From positions 12,054,501 to 12,118,500 of the forward strand of contig NC_044014.1 in the NCBI RefSeq assembly GCF_900496995.4: 64,000 nucleotides of DNA, given 5' to 3'. Shown piece after piece: positions 1-12,480 of this stretch (within the stretch, counting starts at the first letter, position 1; each line of letters begins with the position of its first letter). The notes beneath the pieces were generated by a model, which did no database searches, was not told where the DNA came from, and saw only the letters and a list, made by a program, of their open reading frames with translations. This DNA comes from Aquila chrysaetos chrysaetos (lineage: Eukaryota > Chordata > Aves > Accipitriformes > Accipitridae). Both the position numbers and the translations under genes were made by a program.

Positions 1-1590
1 TTGATTGTATTTAAAGAAGAAAAGTTTGTCATGAAAGAATGAACATGAAAAAAAGTGCTGGACTCAAGCAGGATACAAAGTAATATACAAAACCAGTTCA
101 GCAGTATCAGATGACGAGAGGTGACAATCCCACATTTTAGTGGTTTAAGATTGTAAAAAAGCATCCTCATTTAGATCAGCGCCCCTGCACTGCCAGCAAT
201 ACTCCCTGTACCTTCATCTAGAGCAGAGGTTGCTACATTTTGTGCACAAAGATCTTGGGACAGGTGCAGTTTATAAACTACAAAACAACCCCAAAGTACA
301 AGATGCAGCCTTAAATACTAATTTGCAATAAATGCTACAAGTTGAGCTGAAAGGAGGGAGAAAGAAAATTTGTACATGTTATTTTAGGGGTTGACTCAGC
401 CAAAAAGCCAACAAAACCACCTTGAAACTGATTTTTGATAAATTTTTTTACTAACTCATTTTTGTCTTGTAAATGTTATTTTCAAAGACCAATTAAAAAA
501 CTGAAATAATAAAATATGGAAAAGCATAATAAACCTAACAGCCTTGCAGAAATTTGCAATAGGATCTGCATGCCTTGGTTCATGTTTTAGAGTAAATCAA
601 ACGTCAAGTTTAGATTCAGCCTAAAATTTTGTGGGTTTTTTTACTATGGGGTAACCAAACTATGAATAATGTACTTATTTTAAGTTCTGTTACCAAGTCC
701 ATCAAAAAAACCTGTGTGTCTTACAGTCTCTTCTAACTAACCTCAGCCAACATATGCAGCTTACTGATGATATAAACCTGATGAATTACATCTGGTTTCG
801 TCACCACACAGCTCATAAACCACAAAGCAGACCAAAATCATGTTTTTACAAAATAATTTGCAGTCAGTCAGGTTTCAGAGTTTTATGATTTTGAACTTGG
901 AAACAGAGCAAGAATCAGGAGGCAAACACATGAATTTAAGGCAAAGGGGTGTTTACTATAAATGATGTTCCCTCTCACATTTGGGTGGCTTGTTTTTGAA
1001 GGGGTAAGGAACAGGTGACGAAATTAGATTCAATGATTCTGTTTGTTACAGAAAACAAGATGTTTTTATTTACTGGTTTATAACTGAGTGCTCTGGGACC
1101 TTCCCTGATAAATGCTTCACTAGCTGAGTCACAGCGTCCACAGGATTAGTCACGGCTATAGAAGTGTCCCAAGCTTTCATTTACAGCCGCAGATTTACCT
1201 GATGTATATTCATTTGTTCTGCAAGTTGAAACTCTCTGAAGTTGTGTGCTTCAGAAGCTCCTGGCTCTGTCATCTCCTCCACATCACCACACACTCCACC
1301 TGCACTGTTTGAACACAAGGGTCAGACTGCGACAGCACGCAAGAAGGCAGGCGATGTCTGCTGGCTGTGTTAGGGAAGAAGAACAGAGGGCTCACAGCTT
1401 GTACGTCAACATATGTTATGTGGGCCACAACACAGCAGAGCATGCGTCATGCTGACTTGACGCTATTTTAAGTGGCAATGGGTAAACTAAATGACTTAGA
1501 TGAGTGACCAAGCACCCTCCTTCCATCATATGCTCCAGCAGAGAAGTCTGAGCATCCGGCAGTATTTCTGTGTGTGTTAGCTTCTATCCT

Positions 1591-1690
1591 GTGGTATTCC
1601 CACTCTGCAGATGGGGAGCAAGGACAAGAGGTAAGTAACTTTGCTCAGGGTTAAACTGCAAATCCCTGGCAGAACAAAAGCCCTATCAAT
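1591..1690 (-). repeat. MIR-like SINE relic (reverse orientation)
   Basis: The block reads like the reverse complement of the core of a MIR SINE: an ACTCTGCAGATGGGGAGCA stretch, then GGTAAGTAACTTTGCTCAGG, then a GGCAGAAC stretch. The order and spacing follow the MIR pattern (cAGATGGGGAAactg, then ttAAGTaACTTGCcC, then gGCAGAgC). It is heavily diverged, as expected of an ancient amniote insertion. Called from pattern recall, not from a library search. Confidence 0.45.
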
Positions 1691-4600
1691 ACCTCAGGCC
1701 TCCGGGTTTTAAGTCACCCTCTCCATGTAATCCTTAAAAATCCTCCGCCTGGAAGATCTGATCTAGCAAAGCCTGGCTCTTCCATGAGAGGTGGATCGCA
1801 TCACCAAACGAACACCAGGCATCTTATCTCAGTTACCTTTCCTCACAAGCTTGAGCAAAGTCTGAACATGGGTGCATGCACAAGTTAGCTGCACGTCCTC
1901 TGTTTTGAGAGGCTTGCATGAGGCAAAAGGAAGAACAAACCTGACCACGTGAGCGACCACGTCCAGAAATGCAGGATTTGTAAATGGCTTAAATGTGTAG
2001 CCAGCCTTTGAAATATTAAGGCACCCAGCTTTTCTGCACCTTACATCCATCTTTTACACATAGCTTAAACATGGCTCTATTTAGACATGGAGAGCCCTTC
2101 CACTGGTGCCCACATCCTGATGCTACCTGTGTGAATGACGCTGCTTTCTCTATGCGCAGTTCACTTTCTGCCCAAGGGACATCTCAGAGTCTTGACCCCA
2201 AACAAGTGAACTGCAGACACACTTGAAGTTACCTCAAATGGAAGTCTATCTTAATGGAAAAACATTTGAAAATAGCAATTGTAAAGTAAAAATTATTTAA
2301 ACTGCACTTAAAGGGTATGTTATTACAGGAACCGCCCCTCAATAAACTTACAATCTCTGTTAAATAAATTTTTACACAAAAGCACACTAAATGATGGCAC
2401 TTAGCTGCTCTATACTGGCTTATATTGTCTACAGCTTCGAAGACAAATACAGAGGCCAATTTTCCTAATGAAAACAAACAGCTCCACAAGACTATTCTGT
2501 TTCTTGTGAGGTGAATATGCATTTTATTCAGTTTAGCATGTCCATGTGGTATGCGCTACACATTGACTCAATTTTGCATTTCTTCCTGCAGCAGAACCCA
2601 AATTGTTAACTCTCATCTGTAGGTTAAACCACGCCTAATTTCCTTCCTTCTATTATCCTATACTCTCCTTCCTCTCTTCCTGTTTCTGTGCTAAGGATAC
2701 TGACTTCTACTTACAACAAAATTTTCCTCCTCACTTTCAACAATTTCTCCAATCAACAAATTGCTGTAGAAGGTTCTTAACTGGTCTTATCAGACACATG
2801 GAGTCCTTTAACACCATGTAAATGCAAACTATACTATCTGAAAGCTTGACCAGCTCCAAAAGAGAAGTGAATCAATATCTACTGAACACTCTGTTGTAAA
2901 AGCACTTACATTATTAATACAACCAATGATAGGACTAGTCCACGGAGATTTATCCAGTGATTTAGAGTTTCAAAACCAATAGTGTTTCCCTGCTCAGATC
3001 TATACAGATGCTCCAAAGAAATTCTAGAAAGATTATTTCCCAAGAGGTTTCACTAAAAAAAAAAAAGGATTAACATACTTGATCTAATATTTCAACCACT
3101 CTGCACCACAGTTCCTGACAACAGCTCCCTCAAGGTTAGCCTTAAAATTGTATCACAGCCTAATTTGGCCTTGTTTTACATTCGTCTGAAACCATGTCTA
3201 TATTTTATTGAATTCTGATTCTGTTACTGGTTTTACATATTATCCAGATTAAATTTTTAAGATGGTTTCATGGTTTGAAAAGCATCATCATCTACTAGTG
3301 GGGAGTTTTTAGTGCAGCAGGAAATGGAATTAGGAAAGATCTACTGACTTAATTGAAGATGCCACTAAAAGCTTTGTCAACTGCAAATATCCTGCCCTTC
3401 CAATTTCAGCAGTGATCCTGGGAGGACAGTGTGGAGCAAACTACTCTCCATGCACCCAGCAACTCTACTGTGGAGAAGTCTGTGATATAGAATGGACCTG
3501 CCTATGTACATCAGAACTAGGGGTGCATTTACTGCCTTTAGACCTGCTAATGTTATCAATATGATTTTTGGATGTGCAATAATTTGACATGACAATTGTG
3601 ATATGTTGTGCTTGCTCTCTAGCTCATCACTGGAAGAAAAACATAATTCAACACCACAAAAACCTCTGCCTTCTCCACTGCTGCAATGTACATTCAAATC
3701 CCCAAAGTGACTAAAAAATGGAGAAACATACTCTGAAAACTCGTCTACAGATATGCAAATGGTATTTCCTATGCTTACCATTCTGATTTACCAGGCAGTT
3801 ACCGTCTTCATTCTATTACAATAAAAGGGAGGCGGAGAGCCCGAATGAATGCCCTAAATCTAGAAATATTAACACCATGAGTGTTAGTGAAATAAGCCTG
3901 CTTGGAAATATCTCCAAAACAAGGCAGAAGCAAAAAAACCTATGTTTGAGTTTTGCTACCATGTTTTCTCCCTGTGGCTTAAGATACCAGTGTCATGACT
4001 CACTCCGGGGATTGAATTGCTGCCTGGGCGACATGACTTCCTCATACCAGCTTTGTTCCTCATACTAGTAAAAATTGGTCATCCATGACACTGAATGAAG
4101 AAACTTCCTTATTAGTCATATCTGGATCTATAAAACTAATACCAGAAAATTATGTTTAAACAAGCCCACTGCCGCTTCAGGTATGTGGCCTTCCAAAATT
4201 TCAAGGCTAAATAGTTTCATCAGGTGTGGGAGGGAGGATAGAAAAAGGAAAAAAGTTAGATACCTACGACATCTGCTTTGTGGCTCTAGATAAAATCTAT
4301 GGATCAGTACTGCTTGCAGCAGTTTGGATCCATATATAGCTTTTCATATTTATTTGCTTGACTGGCAAATCCCAAGGAGATTTTGACACTGATGCTTAAA
4401 AAAAAGCAAACATAAATACCCACCAAGCCTGCAAACTCAGAAGGCTCAGCTCTCTGCTGCACTTCAGCTAATCAGCTCTCCATCTTTACTTATGCTGTAA
4501 AACACTGTGCCTTCCCATATTCAATTAAAAACTACACATCAAATCCTCCTGCCGAACACAGGAAGAACAGGTGTTTATCTACACATGCTCTTGCCTGCAT

Positions 4601-7600
4601 CTCTTGTGAAAAAGTTCAGTACATTACTGACCTGGCACGAAACTAAAAACTCAGAGAAAAGCAGGCTGCATCTCAATAATTAGTGTGATTATAGGCTCAG
4701 TTGCTTAATTCAAAAGATACTGCAATAGTATCAAATAATACCCGTTATAATGGTCACTGACAATAATCATAATCTCGTTCCCACTGACATTGGTTGCTTT
4801 TCGTTTTAAGCTCTCTCTGCTGGTAACAGTACAGGGTCGAATGCCATGGAACAGCATATTTTACCCTCTCACCAAATTACATGAATAGGCTTGACCAAGA
4901 TGAGGACAAACATGCCCATAATTTCAGGGCACCTAATCAGAATCCATCACCTATCCCTGAATCAACACAGTACCAAGCCAAGCTGTAAATCCTTCTGCAG
5001 CTCTAAAGCTTTGGAAAGACTTTGGATTTATAACTACACTAAAGAACTGAAACCTTCTCACAAAGGAAGCATAGCATGGGGAATCAAAAGCTTCATGGAA
5101 AAAAATCCAGCATATGAAACAGCACAACATATCAACTATACTTTTTTTCTTTTGTAAGTGGAGGATGTAGATAGCACTGCACTTAAGAAGAGTAAGATGA
5201 AATTGCTAAAAACCTTTAAAGAAAGATAAAAACCCCAACCAAACAAAAACCTCCCATAGATTTTTAGCCAATACACAATGAGTAAAAGTTATCCGAGAGC
5301 CCAAACACGGTGTTGATACCTCTGTGTGAACAAGAATCATGTAGTTAGGCTTCCAAATCTCCTATATATTAGTATACTCTTGGTAAACTGTCATGTTGGT
5401 TTCCCTGTCACATTAAGATGGATACCACAACATTTTTTACATGAAATTTAGCATTTAAAGAAATATCAACCAGTAGCTCCACATTTTTTTTCCTTCAAGT
5501 GACATATAAATAGAAGCATTGGTAAAGAGAGTTCTAAGCGCCCGTCTGATATACTCTTCTTTTATTAGCAGCCTCTGCAAAGCACCATTTGTTGGCCATG
5601 GATCCAAACTGACTTCATTTGGACACAGCTGCAAGGACATGCAAGACAATTACTGTAGGAGACATTTCAGTTTCATTTTCAGAGGAAACATCTGTAGAAG
5701 GACTTTCAGTTTCTCTAAGCATTGGATCAGCTGTAGGACGTGAGACAACACTCCGATTACCAGGAACAGGATGCTAAACCACATGAAAGCAGTCTCGCTG
5801 CTCAAGTAGTGACTAATATGATGTAGAAGGGAACATTTAACAAGTTCGTTCATGCAATAGGATGGGTGGTTGTCATCTCTTACCGCTACGTGCATACTCC
5901 AGAATTTCTCTCACTTCAGAAAAATGTGTCTGAAAGTCTGTCAGTAAAATGAAGGATGGAAAAGTTTGCAACAGCGATGCGCATATTTTGCATTTTATGC
6001 AAACTGTACATGTTGTTTATATTGGTAAAGAAAGCACATCGATGCATATGAATTCTGCAGCTACTATAGCATGGTTAATGTTTTTAAAGGTTCATGTACA
6101 GTGTAGTTAGCAAAAATAACCTTATCACAGTTCAGCATCGAAAATGTTAACCATGGGCAACTTCCAGGTTCACAGGATGGAAGTAGAACATGGTGTGACA
6201 AAGTCAGACTTCAATAGTCCTTGATGCTGCTCTGATGCCAGACTTTCACAATCTGGTTCTATGTCAGCAGAACTCACTATTTGCCATGGACTCCTCAAAT
6301 TCTATTTTAAAGAGAGAATCCTTCATTTTCTTACTGGCTTTCATTTGATATTCATCAGTACTATGTCGCAGTATTTTTAAAGTATTCATTTCTACAATAT
6401 AAGGTAGCTTTACAATCCCTTGTTCTATGTGAGGGCAAAGAAACAGAGATACAGAGGCCCAAAAGTGTCCAAGAACTTAAAGTTCTGATGTTGTTAACAT
6501 CAGAAGAGGCAGCAAATAATCAGAACCCTTTTATAAATACGTACCACTGTCTCAGATTGCTTCTTTCTATTTTTGACTGTCCCCCAAAAATACTCATATG
6601 GCCTAAGTAACTGATCAGGAGTGGTAGCTGTCCCAAGCCAAGATGCTATGATTTTTCAAAACCTAGGAATGTATGACAGTTCCTAAAAGCAACCTAACCA
6701 TGCCCCAGTGGCAGCAAAATTACCTCCAGCTGAATCAGAGCTTCTTTGGTCAGTTTTCAATGACAAGTCCCATGGGGCAATTAGCTCTAAGTTTACATTC
6801 TGAGCTTTCTATTTTTTTCCATACACAGGTCTGCCTCACTCACACTATGTAGATACTCCTACACGGGAGACTAAATGCAGATCTTTACAGCGGTATTCAG
6901 TAGCCCTCTTGCGAAGCTCTCTTCCTCTTCTTTCAGCTCCTGTAAAATTCAGCAAAGATTCAGGACCTACAAACAACAGCCTATTTTTAACTACACATCC
7001 TTGATTAGTTAAATCCTGCGCTCTGAACAGAGCGCTTAGGCCAGGAGTGCGCAGCTCCCGTGTGGGTGGACCACCAAAGGCTGACTGCCAGGGCTGAGCT
7101 GCAGCTGCAGGACACAGCAGAGTGGCTCACCAGCACACAGCAGCCACCCAGCTCTTTGTGGGTGACTGCTAACTGGCTGCCACAAACCCCAGCCTGCGCG
7201 TGGCACGCAGCTGGCAGAAACCCGTACTAGGGAAAAGGCACACAGTCATCACTGCTGTCAGCTGCACCTAATATCCCCTTCCCACCCCCTTCATGTACTC
7301 ATTACAAGTTTCCCTCTCTGTATGGATACAATACCCTTCCTTCTGTCTACCCTCACTACTGCAGGACTTAGGTCTCCTCTCCCCCATAGCAATCCCACAA
7401 TCCATCAGAGCAGTCTGCCTTGTTCCTTACTTCCCAGGTCCCTCCCCACACACAAATACAAAACACCCCCACGCTATTCCCATATTAACCTCGAGTTCCT
7501 GCTTCCCACACCTCCCACACTGCTGGCTCTCTGCTTCAAGCTCCTCTCCTAATCCTCCCAGGCTCCTCTGCCCAGGGCAATGGCCCTTGCTCCCTACTTT

Positions 7601-8644
7601 CCAAACTCCCCTCATCTTCTCAACTTTCGTGCCATTCAAACCCCTTCTGGACGTAAGGAGCCTCAGCAACAGACTTGCCAGCAACCCAAGAAGAAGAACC
7701 AGCATCTCCAGCTGCCTTCTCCTGAAGTCCCCGGGCCTCCAGCACTGACGTGCTCCCTGACACAGGTGGCAGGGTGTCTCAGAGAAAGAAGTCGCACCTT
7801 GACTTGGCATATTGCTCCCAACCGAAGACTGATGTAAGCTTAAAATACCACCTGACAAACTGCATGTTGTGTAGGCCTGATTAAGACCCATCAAACGGAC
7901 CTGCTGCTTGTGCCGGTAAAGTAAATGATCACACTGGCAGGTTGTCATTTCCCACGTAAGCCGGCATTTTGTCAGCTCTCACAAGCCGTCAGTTGCGGGG
8001 GAATGGAAATCTAAGAGCCTCAGGCCCTTCTGAAGTGGATGACGTCCTAATGGATGCAGGCTTTTGGTCAGTTCTTCCTAATTCTGACATTTTCTCCTTA
8101 TCTCCCTGCTGCCCCACTCTGGCTCTTATTCCTCATCCAGTTCTGATTCACTTTTCCTCCTCAGTTTTAGTCACTGTGCCTTTTTCACTGATGGGGCATA
8201 ATTACTGCAATCATTCAGAACACGTTTGAGCTCTCAGTTCCTTTGCTTAGCACCACAATCTGTGTTGACTACCACAGCTGTAGAGAGTTAAATTATGTTC
8301 AGAAATGTGTACACGCTCACCTAACTGACTTCACTCCCACACAAACTTCTGTGTAAACAGGTATTTCAAAATGCCTAGCCAATCAGTATTTCTTTCTATA
8401 ACTTGATTTTGTGTCACACTGCTGAAGCTTTCCAAACAAGAGCCAAACAGCCAGTGCAGAAAAAAATTCAGCCTATAGAAACAAGTGTTACAGGAGCAAC
8501 AATAAAAAAATGCCTCATAATGGGAAATATCACATAATTGCACCTATGGATGAAGTTGACAGCCCTGCCCATGATGAGAAATGGTAAAAAAAATTTAAAA
8601 AATAAAGGCAATTTTGCTCAGAGGCACAGGTCAACTGAAAGACA

Positions 8645-8657
8645 CCCCCCCCCCCAT
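8645..8657. repeat. Poly-C tract
   Basis: A C homopolymer of about 12 bases in intergenic sequence, flanked by AGACA and ATCTT. Low-complexity, length-unstable sequence with no evident role. Confidence 0.7.
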
Positions 8658-10425
8658 CTTCAGGAAAACAACCCTCAAAATTGAAGTATTAATACAGTAT
8701 TTTCTTGGTGGTTTGATACAAATGAATATACCAATGACTTTCAAGCCTGACATACTGCCCTACTAACAGGGCAACACTTGCCAGGCAGGCAGCCTACCAG
8801 AAAAGCCTAAAAAAATCCAGTGTCTCCATTTTGGCCTAGACTTGGATTGTAATTTCTGCCATGAGGACAGGCTGTTTTGTTTGCAGAAGCCAGTTTTTTT
8901 TGCTAGTGACTAGGTCCCTATGCTGAGCACAAAAATCCATCCATACAGACAAAGTTGAAAAACAGGGACATTAAACCAGTTGGATATAATAAAGTCTTCA
9001 GGGCATTAGCTGCTGCTGGGCACTCTGATCTCTGATCCTTAGCTGCTTCAGGATTTAACATTAAGGAAGGGAGGATATTGTTGATTTAAGTGTACTTACT
9101 CACCGTAACTCATACATGTTTCAACAGGCTGTGTAGTCCCAGCTGTGTTCAAAAATAACTTCAGATATATGTTCCCATTAGCCCTAGCTATAAAAATAAC
9201 GCAGCAGACTGTAAAAAAGGGACATAATTGTGGACCTACAACAGAATAAGTTTCCTGCGTTGCTAGTTAAACAGGGCTGGTGATAAAGAGGTGTTGTGCA
9301 GCACCACTACCACCTCCTGGACAAGCCAAGCACGGCTGCAGGATGCGCCAGTGTCTCTTCCAATTATACATTAGTTTGCCTTGACAGGCAGCCCCTTCAC
9401 GACCCCTAAGGCATGCGCAGCTATACTGGTTACTGGAAACCTCACCTTCCCAACAAGCTGTGCCATTCACTACAGAGTATCACCGCTACCGCTACACTAA
9501 CTGCTGCCCCACAGCACCAGCATGGTGAGAAAGTCTCCGGTTACACCAATTTTTCCTAGTTGTTCCCCAAGTACAGTCAGGTCGATCAGACAGCTTCCCA
9601 CTAGGAATCACAGCTGAAAGCCTCAACGCTAACGGCAACAGAGTTTGGCTGAGATAAAAGCTGATCAAGTTGCCTTTTCTTTCTGTTACTAAGTTAGGGA
9701 AATAAATTCTATGGCATTTGCAATGAAGTATTGTCTTAAATTTACATGCCTTCATTTGGCAATAAGCTGCACTAAAATTCTGTGTATCGTGTATGATAAA
9801 ATGTAATATATATATTGCAGTAACATGGTATCAATTACTTTGTAATAATGATATTACTGCAGTGTAACTTTATAGCCTGTGAATAATATGGCTCAATTCT
9901 ATGAATACACTGTAATACCGCACTACAACGTATAAATGGCTCATAAAAAGTAAGGATTTGTGAAGAGGTACAGTTCTGGTAGCTACTCTGCTGCCCACGG
10001 ATAAGATGGAAGTACTAGATGCAGTTAGAAACATTCAGATCTGGCACAAACGTACCTGAACTTGCTCTGTTCTCCTAACAAATACAGAAAGAACAAAATC
10101 TTGACAACAACTGCATATATATTATTTTGAATAGTGCTAATGTGGTACTATGCAGATATCCCTCCAAGCACCAACCATTTCATGAACTGTAAAACATACT
10201 ATTTAAAAATTGCAATCTGTCAGATAGCAGGAAGATGTCCTGCTTACACTGTGTTTTTCCTCAACATAGTATAAAAGAGCTTCTTTAGTCAAATACAGGA
10301 AAAAAATCTCTACTTTTGGGTGAAGACAAATCCAGTTTTAAGGATGCAATTAATGAGAATTTCCAATTTATAAGAGTTAAAGATCAGTGGTTTCAAGATC
10401 TGGCTTGTCTTCCTATATGTAGCAG

Positions 10426-10476
10426 CACGTGCTCGAATGATAGCATGTGTTTGAATGATAGCATGTGTTGAAATAG
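10426..10476. repeat. 18-bp tandem repeat, about three copies, each starting with an E-box
   Basis: Three head-to-tail units start at 10426, 10444 and 10462. The first two are CACGTGCTCGAATGATAG and CATGTGTTTGAATGATAG; the third is shortened (CATGTGTTGAAATAG). Each unit begins with a CANNTG E-box (CACGTG, CATGTG, CATGTG), so the E-boxes recur every 18 bp. It lies about 1.9 kb upstream of the SMNDC1 promoter. Confidence 0.8.
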
Positions 10477-12074
10477 CGTCTAAAAAGCCACTATCCTGAG
10501 CTGAAGAAACCAAGAGAAAAAAAAACAAACCCCAAAACTCTTAAAGGTAATTGTACCTTTAGCTTTTAGTCAACTGGGCGTTGCAATGTTTTTATGTTTT
10601 GAGTACTTCATACTATTTTCCTGTGAAACTAGTTACATGTTGTAATCAAGTCACCTCCCGGTCTTCCTGTATGAGCTAAAGAGATTGGGCATTTCAGCCT
10701 TTTGCTGAGAGAAGGGTGTTTTCTCCAGCCATTGAATAATGTTGGCGGCTCTTTTTAGAAGTCTGCAAACCTTGTAAAACTCCAGACTCCAGAACCATAT
10801 ATACTATTTCAGCGTTAACTCTCACTGAAACTGTTGTAGAAGTAAAACACCTCCTTATGTTTGCTCCTGTTGATGCAACCACAGAAATGTTCTCCTTTTT
10901 GCTGCTGTTGCCCTTGGAGATAACTGGACACTGTGTGCCTCCTCAGCCCCTGTCTGTCCTTCAATTCTGCAGATATGACCTAGATTTCTTGTTTTGAGAG
11001 ATGAAGTTGAAATCGATTGTACTAATGTACATTTTAACTCATAGGTACGCCCACAAAGTCATTAGGATTGCTCTGTATCAATAAATTTTATGTCTTTTCA
11101 ACAGTCACAGATCTGTCCACAAAGCCTTATCAGAAGATGTCTTCTGTATCTATTTCTAGATTATTGATGAAAATACTAAAAAGATGCTACTGTTGTTACA
11201 CTCGCTCTCATCAATCAGTCTGTGAACAGCGTCCAGTAATTTCTGTATTTTAATTACCAAATCATACACCAAGATACAGAAACGTGTTTTATCCTCATAC
11301 AGGATATCCTCTGAGGACACAAACCAAGCGTCACAGAACACAGTAGATGTATTTCCCCCTTAATATGTAAACAAACCCAAAGAGTCCAAGCAAAGTCATC
11401 TTCCTGTGAAGCCCTGCATGCCGACGGCCACGAGGGACAGGATGTTTGCAAGAGACACCGATCCTCCTGGTAATACCAAGAAGCTTTTTGGATGCCTGCT
11501 TGATTTGCTCGGCTCGCAGGCTCAAGGCCACATTAATTACTGGATTTCCACCAGGAAATATTTTTTTCTTCCTGTGACAGGCTTGAAGAAGCCACTGAGC
11601 TTTTCCTCTCCTGTTGCAGGACCAAGTATCGAACCTTAACTCTCTTCTAAATTGTTTGGTGCTACGTTTTGCATGGTTCTAATCGTCACTTCAGCAGCCA
11701 GAAAGTACCGCGTTTGGTACTGCCACGAGCAAAGACGTGAGGGAGGGTCTCCATCGGGCACGGGCGGTCTCCGGCGCCCTGTGGTCCCCTACAGCAGCGA
11801 GCGGTCAGACCATCAGAAATGCGATACCATTCCTCTGGGAGCGCTGCGCCTTGCCCGAAAGAGGAAGGTTTCGAAGCCGTTAGCAGCTTCTGCTGATGCC
11901 AACCCTGTCGGGACAACCGCAGCGAGACCGGGCGGTTCCCTCCCCGTCCCGCCGAGCCGCAGCAGGGAGGGCCACGGCCGTTTGCCCGAGGAGGTGCTGC
12001 TGACCCCTCCTCACGCGGGACTCGCGTACGGGGACAAGGGAACGCTCGGGCCCGAGGCCCGGCCGCCGGCGGGA

Positions 12075-12112
12075 GCGGTGCAGGCCGCACGGCGCGGTGC
12101 AGGCCGCACGGC
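12075..12112. repeat. 19-bp perfect tandem duplication in the CpG island
   Basis: The 19-mer GCGGTGCAGGCCGCACGGC occurs twice without a gap (12075-12093 and 12094-12112). The unit contains a short palindrome-like GTGC-AGGCC-GCAC core. It is a small replication-slippage type duplication about 0.3 kb upstream of the likely transcription start. Confidence 0.85.
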
Positions 12113-12237
12113 GCGGCGCCCGCCCAGGCTCGCGCTCCCGCGAGGCTGTAGGCCTCCCCGGGCGAGCTCCCGCGCCGCTCTCGCGGCCTCGCGAGGGCGG
12201 TCACGAGACCTCCGCGCGCCCCGCCCCCGCCCCCCCG

Positions 12238-12246
12238 CACGTGACC
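12238..12246 (+). promoter_or_regulatory. E-box CACGTGACC, distal copy
   Basis: Canonical CACGTG at 12238-12243 followed by ACC. This is the class of site bound by MYC/MAX/MXD, USF and TFE-family bHLH-zip factors. It lies about 150 bp upstream of the probable SMNDC1 start, just 3' of a GC box. Binding is inferred from the motif alone. Confidence 0.65.
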
Positions 12247-12303
12247 CGAAGGCGGCGGGAGGCGGCCGCGTTGCTCGGCCGACCAAGCGCCGCGCGCCGG
12301 CAG

Positions 12304-12312
12304 CACGTGACC
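12304..12312 (+). promoter_or_regulatory. E-box CACGTGACC, proximal copy
   Basis: Second CACGTG (12304-12309) followed by ACC, in the same orientation as the first and 66 bp downstream of it. Repeating the same 9-mer in one core promoter makes real use of these sites more likely. Confidence 0.65.
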
Positions 12313-12322
12313 GGCGGGGCGC

Positions 12323-12332
12323 TCTCGCGAGC
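12323..12332. promoter_or_regulatory. TCTCGCGAG palindromic promoter element
   Basis: TCTCGCGAGC matches nine of ten positions of the palindromic TCTCGCGAGA element found in TATA-less CpG-island promoters. It sits between the proximal E-box and the likely start site. A second related CTCGCGAG lies near 12188. Confidence 0.45.
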
Positions 12333-12388
12333 GCTGGCGCGCGCTGGGCCTTTGCCCCGCCCCCTCCCCCCGGCTGCGGCGAAGGAGA

Positions 12389-12395
12389 CGGAAGC
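12389..12395 (+). promoter_or_regulatory. ETS-type CGGAAGC site near the transcription start
   Basis: CGGAAGC matches the ETS/GABPA core common at housekeeping start sites. It lies about 85-90 bp before the exon 1 splice donor, so transcription probably starts close to it. Confidence 0.45.
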
Positions 12396-12480
12396 GGCCG
12401 CGGCCCGACGGGACCCGGAGCGGCGGACACCCCCCCCTCCCCTTCCCCCGGCCCGGCCCGGGCCCCGCACCCCCGCCGAG
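12390..12480 (+). other. SMNDC1: SMNDC1 exon 1 (non-coding 5' UTR)
   Basis: The 3' end is fixed by a strong donor at 12480/12481 (CCGAG|GTGAGA). The start is uncertain and set near the ETS-type site. There is no ATG in this stretch, so the leader has no upstream start codon. Splicing to 13176 joins GCCGAG directly to ATG, giving G at position -3 of the start codon. That the gene has a non-coding first exon is inferred from the position of the ATG at the first base of the next exon. Confidence 0.75.

Larger units (their letters stand above)
1..11700. other. Intergenic sequence upstream of SMNDC1
   Basis: No gene is supported here. Open frames are short, overlap on both strands and match no family I recognise. 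The sequence is mostly AT-rich, with a GC-richer block around 7.0-8.0 kb rich in CCT/CTC that opens several proline- and leucine-rich frames in different phases, as expected of low-complexity sequence rather than coding. Named items inside are a MIR-like relic near 1.6 kb, a C-run near 8.65 kb, an imperfect hairpin near 9.8 kb and an 18-bp tandem repeat near 10.43 kb. Distal enhancers or a non-coding RNA cannot be excluded from sequence alone. Confidence 0.7.

Noticed and set aside
3377..3781. 134-codon minus-strand open frame in the upstream intergenic region
   Set aside because: No recognisable domain, no flanking splice sites that extend it, no supporting context.
7036..7230. CAGGAGTGCGCAGCTCCC-type sequence resembling a hAT transposon end
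   Set aside because: Only a loose similarity at one end; no matching inverted terminal repeat or target duplication was found.
7293..7948. Overlapping proline/leucine-rich frames on both strands
   Set aside because: They arise from a CCT/CTC-rich block; several phases are open at once and none resembles a known protein.
11331..11600. Minus-strand frame including LRAEQIKQASKKLLGITRR, which looks protein-like
   Set aside because: I could not match it to a family. It stops soon after, and it sits close to the SMNDC1 promoter with no exon structure. A translated search against vertebrate proteins would settle it.
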